A stretch of 8,170 nucleotides of DNA from Candidatus Segetimicrobium genomatis (GTDB lineage: Bacteria > Sysuimicrobiota > Sysuimicrobiia > Sysuimicrobiales > Segetimicrobiaceae): positions 1 to 8,170 of the forward strand of contig VBAO01000246.1 in assembly GCA_005883865.1 (NCBI GenBank), read 5' to 3'. Below, piece by piece: positions 1 through 6,697 of the stretch. The notes below the pieces were generated by a model. It was not told the origin of the DNA, did not search any database, and worked only from the letters and a program-made list of their open reading frames with translations. Numbering within the stretch: the first letter of the stretch is position 1; every line of letters starts with the position of its first letter. The position numbers and the translations under genes are program-made.

Positions 1-914
1 GGACGGATGAGCCGCTGCTGCGGGTGAAGCCCGGCGAGCGCTTCGAGATCGAAACCTACGATGCCAGCACCGGCTATTTCAGGTCGGAAGACGACAAGGC
101 CCTTCCCGCGCGCCGGCCCGGCTTCGACCGGATCCCGCCGCTGGCCAACCCGATCGGAGGCCCGGTGTGGCTCGAGGGAGCCGGGCGGGGCGACACCCTG
201 GTGGTTACGATCGACGAGATCCTGGTGGACACCTACTCCTGGATCGCGATTGGCCCCCGACGGGGTCCGCTCGGAGAGTCCGCCCGCTGGCCCGAGTTGT
301 CGAGCGCCTATACGACACGAATCTTCAGCCACACCCCCGGCCCCAGCGGGACCCTCCGGGACGGCCTCCTCCACTTCGACGAGCGAATCGCGTGGCCGTT
401 GACCCCGTTTGTCGGCACGCTCGGAGTCGCGCCGGATCGCGAGGTGACGACCAGCGCGGACGGCCAGGGGGAATGGGGCGGCAACCTGGACATCCGCGAC
501 GTCGCGCCCGGGCACCAGATCTACCTGCCGATCTTCCACCCCGGCGGGCTCTTCTACCTCGGCGACGTCCATGCCAGCCAGGGCGACACCGAGTTCACCA
601 GCACGGCCGCCGAGACGAAGGCCACGGTCCGGCTGCGGTTGGACGTGATCAAGGGCAGGCAGGTGCCGTGGATGCGGATCGACAAGCCGGCGTCGATCGT
701 GTCCGTGTATGCGTATCGGCCGCTCGAGGTAGCGGTGGAGACGGCCACGGTGAACCTCATGGACTGGCTGATCACGGAGCACGAGTTCACGCCCACGAGC
801 GCCTACTGTCTGGTCAGCACGTGTCCGGATTTCCGGATCAACGTCTACCAGATGTGCCGGCTCGGAAAGCTGAACTACGTGGCCGGGGCGGAGATTCCGA
901 AGCGCTACCTGTAA
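1..914 (+). CDS. Acetamidase/formamidase family amidase (5' partial)
   Basis: The reading frame is open from base 3, upstream of the first in-frame GTG (24), and the residues before that GTG (DEPLLRVKPGERFEIET) already look like the family's 'linear amide, beta-strand' N-terminal region. The true start is therefore probably left of the window and the GTG is internal. It belongs to the FmdA/AmdA family, which hydrolyses small amides (formamide, acetamide and relatives) to acid plus ammonia in the cytoplasm. Visible family hallmarks are WGGNLD (about bases 474-491), an LPIF...GGLF strand, then LGDVHASQGDTEF (about 558-597) followed by a conserved Glu. The usual form is GDGHAAQGDGEV, so Gly is replaced by Thr in QGDTE. 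The C-terminal part has three Cys (CLVSTC and QMC) and ends normally with an IPKRYL-like tail. The oppA-like gene begins 96 bases downstream on the same strand, suggesting that imported compounds or their products are amides. The family assignment is firm; the actual substrate is not known. Confidence 0.9.
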   Translation, partial: TDEPLLRVKPGERFEIETYDASTGYFRSEDDKALPARRPGFDRIPPLANPIGGPVWLEGAGRGDTLVVTIDEILVDTYSWIAIGPRRGPLGESARWPELSSAYTTRIFSHTPGPSGTLRDGLLHFDERIAWPLTPFVGTLGVAPDREVTTSADGQGEWGGNLDIRDVAPGHQIYLPIFHPGGLFYLGDVHASQGDTEFTSTAAETKATVRLRLDVIKGRQVPWMRIDKPASIVSVYAYRPLEVAVETATVNLMDWLITEHEFTPTSAYCLVSTCPDFRINVYQMCRLGKLNYVAGAEIPKRYL

Positions 915-963
915 CAGGGCGGACGCGGCGGGCACCGCGCCGAAGGGGCAGGAGATTCATTTT

Positions 964-980
964 CGCCCGCCGAACGGGCG
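964..980 (+). other. Small GC hairpin upstream of oppA
   Basis: CGCCCG (964-969) can pair with CGGGCG (975-980) around a 5-base loop. It lies in the 96-base gap between the amidase and oppA, directly after the gap's only T-rich run (ATTCATTTT, 955-963), and about 30 bases before the oppA start. It has no T tract after it, so it does not look like an intrinsic terminator in the + direction. In DNA this GC-rich, a 6-bp stem can arise by chance. No clear promoter could be called in the gap. Confidence 0.25.
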
Positions 981-1002
981 GCGACACATGCCTGCCGAGG
1001 AC

Positions 1003-1010
1003 GAGGGGGG
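1003..1010 (+). promoter_or_regulatory. Ribosome binding site of oppA
   Basis: GAGGGGGG lies immediately before two in-frame ATGs, at 1011 and 1017. Spacing from GAGG (1003-1006) is 4 bases to the first ATG and 10 to the second, so the second ATG (protein starting MSDERIRF) is at least as good a start. The choice alters the leader by only two residues. Confidence 0.55.
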
Positions 1011-2711
1011 ATGCCGATGTCCGACGAGCGTATCAGGTTCCCGTGGGGGTCCTATTATGAGCGAGGTCTGATCACCCGCCGCCAGTTCGTCAAGTTGAGC
1101 GCCCTCATCGGCGGCGCGGCGACCGCCGGCGCCATCCTGGCCGAGCAACAGCCCGCCGCCGCGGCCCTGGCGCCTCCGGCGAAGCAGGTCCTTCGCTACC
1201 CGGATTTCGAGCCGCTCCATTTCGACCCGGCCACCATGGAGTCCCGGCCGGAGATCCTCGCCGGGATGGCGCTGTTCGATCCCCTGATCACCTTCGACGA
1301 CGCCGGACGCGTCGTGCCGTTGGCCGCCAAGTCGTGGGAGGTCTCCAAGGACGAGCTCACCTACACCTTCCACCTCAGGCCCGGGATGCAGTGGTCGGAT
1401 GGGCACCCCGTCACCGCGGCGGATTACGAGTACGCGTGGAAGCGCGTCGCCGACCCGGAGACCGCGAGCGATTACGCCTCCGCGTTCTACCCCATCAAGG
1501 GCGCGCTCGACTTCAACAAGGGAACGACGAAGAACCGCGATACCGTCGCTGTCCACGCGGCGGACGCGCTCACCCTGCGGGTGACGCTCGCCGAGCCGGC
1601 CGCCTATTTCCTCCGGCTGGTCTCGACCTGGAATTACATGCCGGTGCCCCGCTGGCAGATCGAGAAGCACGGCAAGAAATGGGTCGATGCCGGGAATCAC
1701 GTAGGCAACGGGATGTTCACGCTCCAGAAATGGGAGCACGACCGGGAGATGGTGATCGTGGCGAACCCCCGGTACTGGGGCGCCAAGCCCACCCTCCAGC
1801 GGGTCGTCTTCACGCTCACCGATGACCCCTTCCGCACGAGCCTGCCGGCGTTCGAGAACAACGAGCTCGACGTCACCGACCAGATCCAGCCGGGGGACAT
1901 CGACCGGGTGAAGAAAGACTCCGTCCTCGGCAAGCAGATCCAGAAGTACCGGTGGTCCGGGACCGCGATGATGTTCTGCGACACGACAAACACCAACTCG
2001 CCGCTGAGCAAGGTGAAGGTCCGCCAGGCGCTCTACCTGGCGGCCGACCACACCCGCCTGGCGAACGAGGCCCTGCGCGGGATCTACGACCCTGCACAGA
2101 CGATCACCCCGCCGGGGACGATCGGATATCTGGAGGCGGCCCCGTTGAGCGGCGGGGTCGACCGCGCGCGTCAACTCCTCGCCGAAGCCGGGTACCCGGA
2201 CGGCAAGGGGTTCCCGGAGGTCAAGGTGGCGTGGCCCAAGCTCGTGACCTACGATCTGGCCGCGCAGGCCCTGCAGCAGATGTGGCGCGATACCCTGAAG
2301 ATCACCATCACCCTGCAGCGGATGGATCGAAAGGAGTTCAACGCCGCCTTCAACTCGTGGGCCAAACAGCCGTACGACGCCTACATCGAGCGGTGGGGGT
2401 CCGACTACGAAGATCCGGCCAACTGGGCGAACATCCTCTTCGACTCCGACCAGGATTTCTTCCATACCCGATGGCGCAACGCCCAGTTCGATTCGCTGAT
2501 CCGCAAGGGGGCCGGCGAGGCGGATCCGGCCAAGCGGAAGCAGATGTACGAGGCGGCCGAGAAGATCCTCAGTACGGAGCTGCCGGCCATCCCCCTCTAT
2601 CACCTGGGCGTCATCGTCGCGGTGAAGCCGTGGGTGCAGGGGTTCCGCCTGCCCCCGGCCGCCGCCGCCTGGCACGGGACCTTCGGCCGCGTGAAGATCC
2701 TCGACCACTGA
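1011..2711 (+). CDS. oppA: Oligopeptide ABC transporter substrate-binding protein (OppA-like), Tat-type leader
   Basis: A 566-residue extracytoplasmic solute-binding protein of family 5 (SBP_bac_5), which captures peptides or related compounds and hands them to the OppB/OppC permeases encoded next. The N-terminus has a twin-arginine motif (TRRQFVK, residues 22-28), a weakly hydrophobic Ala/Gly-rich stretch (about 29-44) and a likely AxA cleavage site near residues 49-54. There is no lipobox Cys, so a soluble periplasmic protein is more likely than a lipoprotein. The core follows E. coli OppA as recalled: LAAKSWEVS, then TFHLRPGMQWSDG and TAADYEYAWKRV (about 117-146), then YWGAKP, and near the C-terminus PAIPLYHLGV followed by VKPWVQGF. 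Length is normal for the family. An ATG at 1017 is an alternative start. It is the first transporter gene after the amidase and is separated from oppB by a strong stem-loop. Oligopeptide is the family default; nickel, sugar or amide ligands cannot be excluded. Confidence 0.93.
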   Translation: MPMSDERIRFPWGSYYERGLITRRQFVKLSALIGGAATAGAILAEQQPAAAALAPPAKQVLRYPDFEPLHFDPATMESRPEILAGMALFDPLITFDDAGRVVPLAAKSWEVSKDELTYTFHLRPGMQWSDGHPVTAADYEYAWKRVADPETASDYASAFYPIKGALDFNKGTTKNRDTVAVHAADALTLRVTLAEPAAYFLRLVSTWNYMPVPRWQIEKHGKKWVDAGNHVGNGMFTLQKWEHDREMVIVANPRYWGAKPTLQRVVFTLTDDPFRTSLPAFENNELDVTDQIQPGDIDRVKKDSVLGKQIQKYRWSGTAMMFCDTTNTNSPLSKVKVRQALYLAADHTRLANEALRGIYDPAQTITPPGTIGYLEAAPLSGGVDRARQLLAEAGYPDGKGFPEVKVAWPKLVTYDLAAQALQQMWRDTLKITITLQRMDRKEFNAAFNSWAKQPYDAYIERWGSDYEDPANWANILFDSDQDFFHTRWRNAQFDSLIRKGAGEADPAKRKQMYEAAEKILSTELPAIPLYHLGVIVAVKPWVQGFRLPPAAAAWHGTFGRVKILDH

Positions 2712-2758
2712 GATCGCGGGGCGCTGCCCGGCTCCCCGGCGCAGCGCCCCCACCGATC
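2712..2758 (+). promoter_or_regulatory. Strong intergenic stem-loop between oppA and oppB
   Basis: GGGGCGCTGC (2718-2727) is perfectly complementary to GCAGCGCCCC (2741-2750). Inside it CCGG (2728-2731) pairs with CCGG (2736-2739) across a CTCC loop, leaving C2740 bulged, and outside it GATCG (2712-2716) can pair with CGATC (2754-2758). It starts right after the oppA stop and fills most of the 59-base gap. No T run follows it, so a full rho-independent terminator is unlikely. A processing or 3'-end protection element that keeps oppA mRNA more abundant than the permease mRNA is a reasonable inference from similar placement in other binding-protein transporter operons. CGCGGGG (2715-2721) can alternatively pair with CCCCGCG (2758-2764), a competing fold close to the oppB start. 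Confidence 0.6.
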
Positions 2759-2770
2759 CCCGCGCGTGCC

Positions 2771-3697
2771 ATGGGGGCCTACCTCGTCCGGCGTCTCCTG
2801 CTGGCGCTTCCCACCATGGCCATCGTCTACACCATGGCGTTCCTGCTGGTGCACGCGACGCCGGGCGGCCCCTGGGACAACGCGGAGAAGCCGCTCGCCC
2901 CCCAGGTGATCGAGAACATCCGGCTGAAGTTCCATTTGAACGAGCCGCTCTGGAGCCAGTACCTCCTCTACCTGCGCGACGCCCTGCACGGTTCGCTCGG
3001 CCCCTCGTATGTGAATACCTCCCGCGACGTCTCGGAGATCATCGGGGATTTCTTCCCAGTCTCCCTCCAGTTGGGGACCGTGGCGATGCTGTTTGCGATC
3101 GCGTTGGGGATCCCGCTCGGGACGCTGGCGGCCGTGTACCGCAACACCCCCGTGGACTACGCGGCGATGGGGATGGTGGTGATGGGGATCTCGCTCCCGA
3201 ACTACGTGCTGGCGACGATCCTCGTGACGGTGCTCGCCGTCCTCCTGCACTGGCTCCCCACCGGCGGGTGGGGGGGCGTGATGGACATCCGCGTGATCAT
3301 CCCCGCGGTCGCGATCGGCTTCCGCCCGGCGACGACGCTGGCCCGGTTCCTGCGCGCGTCGCTGCTGGACGTCCTGGGGCAGGACTACATTCGGACGGCC
3401 CGCGCGAAGGGGCTCTCGGGTCGCGGGGTCGTCATCCGGCACGCCCTCCGCAACGCCCTCGTGCCGATTGCGACCGTCTCCGGCATCCTCGTGGCCGACG
3501 TGATCACCGGATCGTTCTTTGTCGAGACGATCACCCGGGTGCCCGGGATCGGCCGGTACTTCGTGACGGCCACGACCGGCCGCGATTACCCGGTGCTCCT
3601 GGCGCTCGCGCTGCTCTTTGGCGTGGTGATCGTGACGATGAACATCCTCGTCGATCTCACCTATGCCGTCCTCGATCCCCAGGTGCGGTATGGGTGA
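2771..3697 (+). CDS. oppB: Oligopeptide ABC transporter permease OppB
   Basis: A 308-residue inner-membrane permease, half of the transmembrane channel for the OppA ligand. The start was placed at ATG 2771 because the protein then begins MGAYLVRRLLLALPT, the standard N-terminus of the family; the open frame extends further upstream only as a shadow through oppA. No convincing Shine-Dalgarno sequence precedes this ATG. Membrane segments are seen at about residues 9-29, 99-123, 134-159, 175-192, 233-254 and 274-300. The cytoplasmic EAA loop, which docks on the ATPase, is at about 206-226 (RTARAKGL core). HLNEPLWSQY, HGSLGPS, HWLPTGGW and the C-terminal DPQVRYG match E. coli OppB features more than DppB. 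The gene overlaps oppC by 8 bases (ATGGGTGA), so the two permeases are probably translationally coupled. Confidence 0.95.
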   Translation: MGAYLVRRLLLALPTMAIVYTMAFLLVHATPGGPWDNAEKPLAPQVIENIRLKFHLNEPLWSQYLLYLRDALHGSLGPSYVNTSRDVSEIIGDFFPVSLQLGTVAMLFAIALGIPLGTLAAVYRNTPVDYAAMGMVVMGISLPNYVLATILVTVLAVLLHWLPTGGWGGVMDIRVIIPAVAIGFRPATTLARFLRASLLDVLGQDYIRTARAKGLSGRGVVIRHALRNALVPIATVSGILVADVITGSFFVETITRVPGIGRYFVTATTGRDYPVLLALALLFGVVIVTMNILVDLTYAVLDPQVRYG

Positions 3698-4658
3698 ATC
3701 GTCTCCGCTGGACGCCTCGCGGCCGGGGCCGGGGGTGTCCCGCGGGCCGCGATCCGGCCCTGCCGGGAGCCGCGCGGTCAGGAGGTTTGCAAAGCACCGG
3801 ATGGCCGTGGGCGGGGCGGCCTTGCTCGCGGTCGTCGGGCTGACCGCGATCAGCGCCCCCGTGTCGGCGCCGTTCCGGTACGACCGTCAGGACCTGTTTG
3901 CGACCTACCACGCCCCCACCCACGCCCACTGGGCGGGCACGGACGCGCTCGGCCGCGACGTGCTCAGCCGCCTCATGTACGGCGCCCGGGTGTCGATGAG
4001 CGTCGGCGTGGCGACCGCCGCCCTCGTGCTCGCGATGGGCGTGCCGGTCGGGCTCACGGCCGGGTACTTTGGGGGCACGTTCGACCTGCTCCTGATGCGC
4101 GTGGTGGACATCGTGTTCGCGATCCCGTTCCTGCTCCTCGTCGTCCTGCTCCAGACGTTCTTTACGGCCTACCTCCCGACCATCCGCCACGGGCCGCTGG
4201 TCTGGCTCAGGGTCCTCAACCACGACACGGGAGGCGTGACGGCGATCGTCATGGCGCTCGCGCTCGTCGGCTGGTTGGACGTCGCCCGCGTCGCCCGCGG
4301 GCAGGTACTGTCCCTGCGGCACCGCGAGTTCGTCCTGGCTGCCAAGAGCCTCGGCGCGGTGGATCGCCACGTCATGGGAATCCATTTGTTGCCCAACATC
4401 GCCGCCCCGATCATCGTCATGGCGACCCTGCTCATTCCCGGCTTCATCATCGCCGAGGCCGGCCTCAGCTTCCTCGGGCTGGGCGTGCAGCCTCCGGTGC
4501 CGAGTTGGGGAACGATGATCGCCGAGGGGATCGACTCGATCGAATCCTATCCCCGCCTGGTGATCGCGCCCGGCCTGGCGCTGGCGGCGACGCTCCTCAG
4601 CCTGAACTTCGTCGGCGACGGCCTGCGGGACGCCCTGGATCCCGCCGGGGAGCGATGA
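3690..4658 (+). CDS. oppC: Oligopeptide ABC transporter permease OppC
   Basis: A 322-residue inner-membrane permease that pairs with OppB. ATG 3690 was chosen because it overlaps the oppB stop in the usual coupled fashion and is preceded by AGGTG (3681-3685). An in-frame codon at 3663 would only add residues inside oppB. The first 35 residues are a Pro/Gly/Ser/Arg-rich cytoplasmic tail. Then come the first membrane helix (about 37-58), the periplasmic GTDALGRDVLSR motif (about 83-94), further helices (about 103-123, 138-159, 183-199, 236-257, 289-309), the EAA loop (about 211-236, EFVLAAKSLGA) and a terminal FVGDGLRDALDP like E. coli OppC. Between the helices ending near 159 and beginning near 183 there is an extra loop of roughly 20 residues (YLPTIRHGPL onward) that E. 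coli OppC lacks. The stop overlaps the next start (ATGA). Confidence 0.95.
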   Translation: MGESSPLDASRPGPGVSRGPRSGPAGSRAVRRFAKHRMAVGGAALLAVVGLTAISAPVSAPFRYDRQDLFATYHAPTHAHWAGTDALGRDVLSRLMYGARVSMSVGVATAALVLAMGVPVGLTAGYFGGTFDLLLMRVVDIVFAIPFLLLVVLLQTFFTAYLPTIRHGPLVWLRVLNHDTGGVTAIVMALALVGWLDVARVARGQVLSLRHREFVLAAKSLGAVDRHVMGIHLLPNIAAPIIVMATLLIPGFIIAEAGLSFLGLGVQPPVPSWGTMIAEGIDSIESYPRLVIAPGLALAATLLSLNFVGDGLRDALDPAGER

Positions 4659-5839
4659 CACGGGGGCGCACGGTGGCCACCGGTCAACGACCGCCTTCCC
4701 CGGCGACGCTGCGCCGGCTGTTTCTCCTCCGCCCGGACGTCGTCTTCCTCAACCACGGGTCGTTCGGGGCCTGCCCCCGGCCGGTGTTCGACGTCTACCA
4801 GCGCTGGCAGCTGGAGCTGGAGCGGCAGCCCGTCGAGTTTCTCCACTACCGGTTCAAGGACCTGATGCAGGAGGCGCGGGAGGCGCTCGCGGGGTTCCTC
4901 GGGGTGGACGCCGGCGACGTCGTCTACGTGACGAACGCCACCACGGGCTTGAACATCGTGGCCCGCTCCCTGGCCCTCGGGCCGGGGGACGAGATCCTGA
5001 CCACGGACCACGAGTACGGCGCGCTCGACAAGACGTGGCGGTTCATCTGCGAGCGCCAGGGCGTCCGCTACGTGCAGGCGCGCCTGCCCCTCCCCCTCGA
5101 GTCGCCCGAGCAGGTCGTCGACGCGGTCTGGGCACGGCGCACCCCGAAGACCCGCGTGCTGTTCCTGAGCCACATCACGTCGCCCACCGCGCTCACCTTT
5201 CCGGTCGAGACGCTCGTGCGCCGGGCCCGCGAGGCGGGCATCCTGACCGTCATCGACGGCGCGCACGCCCCCGGCCACATTCCCTTGAACCTGGGGACGC
5301 TCGGGGCGGACTTCTACGCGGGGAACTGCCACAAGTGGATGTGCGCCCCGAAGGGGTCGGGCTTCCTGTACGCCCGCCGCGAGGTGCAGTCCCTGCTGGC
5401 CCCGCTCGTCGTGAGCTGGGGGTGGCCGTCCGGCTTCGTCGACGAGCAGCAGCGCCAGGGGACCCGCGACATCGCCGCGTTCCTGGCGGTGCCGGCCGCG
5501 ATCGACTTCCTCCGGCGGCACAACTGGACGGCGGTGCGGCGGGCCTGCCATGCGGTCGCGCGGACCGCCCGCGCGAGATTGCTGGCCGCGGGCCGCATGG
5601 AGCCCCTGTCGGCCGACTCCCCCAGGTGGTACGCGCAGATGGTGAGCGTGCCCGTCCCGCTCGCCGACGCCGAGCGCGCGCGGACGCGCCTGTGGCAGGA
5701 GTTCAACATCGAGGCTCCGATCACGGCGTGGAACGGCCGGTGCCTGGTCCGCGCGTCCATCCAGGGCTACAATACCCCGGCCGACGTGGACGCGCTCGTG
5801 ACGGCCGTGGCGCGCCTGATCGCGGAGGAGGGACGGTGA
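4655..5839 (+). CDS. PLP-dependent class V aminotransferase, isopenicillin-N-epimerase-like
   Basis: A 394-residue cytoplasmic fold-type I PLP enzyme. Family marks are NHGSFGACPRPV near the N-terminus (residues 33-44), NATTGLN (94-100) for cofactor phosphate contact, DGAHAPG (201-207) where D201 should hold the PLP pyridine nitrogen, and NCHKWMCAPKGSGF (224-237) where K227 is the expected Schiff-base lysine. This pattern is typical of the CefD-like branch, whose members include an amino-acid epimerase of beta-lactam synthesis but are mostly uncharacterised in bacteria with no antibiotic cluster; cysteine desulfurase-like or other lyase/racemase activity is also possible. The chosen start is ATG 4655, sharing ATGA with the oppC stop. 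A GTG at 4673 with GGGGG before it is an alternative that would drop six residues. No beta-lactam synthesis gene is near, so use on imported amino acids or peptides is the likelier role. Confidence 0.88.
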   Translation: MTRGRTVATGQRPPSPATLRRLFLLRPDVVFLNHGSFGACPRPVFDVYQRWQLELERQPVEFLHYRFKDLMQEAREALAGFLGVDAGDVVYVTNATTGLNIVARSLALGPGDEILTTDHEYGALDKTWRFICERQGVRYVQARLPLPLESPEQVVDAVWARRTPKTRVLFLSHITSPTALTFPVETLVRRAREAGILTVIDGAHAPGHIPLNLGTLGADFYAGNCHKWMCAPKGSGFLYARREVQSLLAPLVVSWGWPSGFVDEQQRQGTRDIAAFLAVPAAIDFLRRHNWTAVRRACHAVARTARARLLAAGRMEPLSADSPRWYAQMVSVPVPLADAERARTRLWQEFNIEAPITAWNGRCLVRASIQGYNTPADVDALVTAVARLIAEEGR

Positions 5840-5856
5840 GGCCCCACCGGGCCCAC
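5836..5856. terminator. Possible stem-loop at the convergent gene junction
   Basis: GTG-GGCCC (5836-5838 and 5840-5844) can pair with GGGCC-CAC (5849-5856) around a 4-base loop, with A5839 bulged: an 8-bp GC-rich stem. It includes the aminotransferase stop codon and fills most of the 21 bases separating it from the stop of the minus-strand permease gene. It reads nearly the same on both strands, as expected of a shared bidirectional end signal. No T run is present on either side, so function as an intrinsic terminator is doubtful. Confidence 0.3.
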
Positions 5857-5860
5857 GCCG

Positions 5861-6697
5861 TCAGCCGGCGCGGCGCATCCGGGCCATGGCCTCCACGGCC
5901 GCCAGCGTGCCCGCCGCGGGGAGGGCGACCGCCACGATGAGATCGAGGGGCAGCGGCAGCTGCCGGAAGTCGAGGAGGACGCCGCGGAGGAGGTCAACCT
6001 GGTAGGTCACGGGGTTCGCGTACATCAGGACCCGGAGCCAGGCGGGCAGGTCGACCATAAACCCTCCGAGACCGACGATGCCCCGGAGCGGGAACACCGC
6101 GCCGGAGAGGAAGTACAGCGGCAGCACGATCCCGTTGGAGATGCTCCCGAACCCTTCGAACGTGGCCAAGCGGGAGGCGACGAGCACGCCAATGGACATC
6201 AGGAGGATCCCCAGCGAATACATCACCGCCCAGGCCAGGAGCACCCTCGGCACGGTGAGCGCCACGCCGGCCAGGGGCGCAAACAGGAGGACGATCGTCC
6301 CCTGCATCGCGGCGACGGTGGCGCCCCCCACGAGCTTGCCCACCGCGACCGCACTCATCGGGACCGGCGAGGCCAGCACCTCACGCATGAACCCCACCTG
6401 CCGGTCCCACACGAGCGTGATCGCCGACTGCATGGAGGCGAAGATGATGTTGAGGGCGACCACCCCGGGCAGAATGTACTGGGTGTAGGTGTACCCTTCG
6501 ATGTTCGTGTACGACGCGCCGATGCCGTAGCCGAGGATCACGAGCCACAGGATCGTCCGGGACACGCCACCGAACCACTGGGCCCGGTCTCGACGGTAGC
6601 GCAGGAGCTCCCGCCTGACCAGCGCAAGGGCGACCCGCAGGTCGAACACCCGCGCGGGAGGAGCCCGGAGGTCCGCGACGGCCGCCTCGTGGATCAC
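5861..6697 (-). CDS. ABC-2 type exporter permease (DrrB/NodJ-like)
   Basis: A 278-residue inner-membrane protein of the ABC-2 permease family, partner of the ATPase encoded just upstream. A cytoplasmic basic N-terminus (VRRELLRYRRDRAQW, about 27-41) precedes six predicted membrane segments at about 45-62, 72-93, 122-146, 152-176, 186-205 and 251-271. The segment WDRQVGFMREVLASPVP (about 97-113) is the conserved loop of the family that contacts the ATPase, and LPLYFLSGAVFPL (about 192-204) is the usual late-helix motif. Start is GTG 6697, sharing GTGA with the ATPase stop, backed by a good ribosome binding site 8 bases away. Related permeases export drugs, lipids, polysaccharides or unknown small molecules; substrate cannot be read from sequence. 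It is the last gene of a three-gene minus-strand unit. Confidence 0.93.
   Translation of the reverse strand: MIHEAAVADLRAPPARVFDLRVALALVRRELLRYRRDRAQWFGGVSRTILWLVILGYGIGASYTNIEGYTYTQYILPGVVALNIIFASMQSAITLVWDRQVGFMREVLASPVPMSAVAVGKLVGGATVAAMQGTIVLLFAPLAGVALTVPRVLLAWAVMYSLGILLMSIGVLVASRLATFEGFGSISNGIVLPLYFLSGAVFPLRGIVGLGGFMVDLPAWLRVLMYANPVTYQVDLLRGVLLDFRQLPLPLDLIVAVALPAAGTLAAVEAMARMRRAG

Noticed and set aside
926..942. CGGCG/CGCCG inverted repeat in the amidase-oppA gap
   Set aside because: Only 5 bp with a 7-base loop and no T run; expected by chance at this GC content.
167..1060. A 297-codon + strand open frame overlapping the amidase
   Set aside because: Arg/Pro/Gly-rich translation with no domain, out of frame with the clear amidase.
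957..2753. A 598-codon minus-strand open frame opposite oppA
   Set aside because: It mirrors the OppA codons; its protein is low-complexity Arg/Gly/Val-rich with no recognisable domain, the normal result of high third-position GC. The + strand protein matches a family along its full length.
1952..2770. Upstream extension of the oppB frame through the 3' half of oppA
   Set aside because: The extension is Arg/Pro-rich shadow sequence; the family N-terminus begins at ATG 2771. It is not a fusion protein.
3657..4661. A 334-codon minus-strand open frame opposite oppC
   Set aside because: Charged low-complexity product (Asp/Arg/His/Glu-rich) with no membrane or enzyme motifs; oppC is full length on the other strand.
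4547..5551. A 334-codon minus-strand open frame opposite the aminotransferase
   Set aside because: No domain resemblance, and it lies against a full-length PLP enzyme with all expected motifs.
4655..5839. Reading the CefD-like enzyme as part of a beta-lactam biosynthesis cluster
   Set aside because: No synthetase, isopenicillin N synthase, expandase or other antibiotic gene is in the window; the neighbours are transporter and amidase genes.
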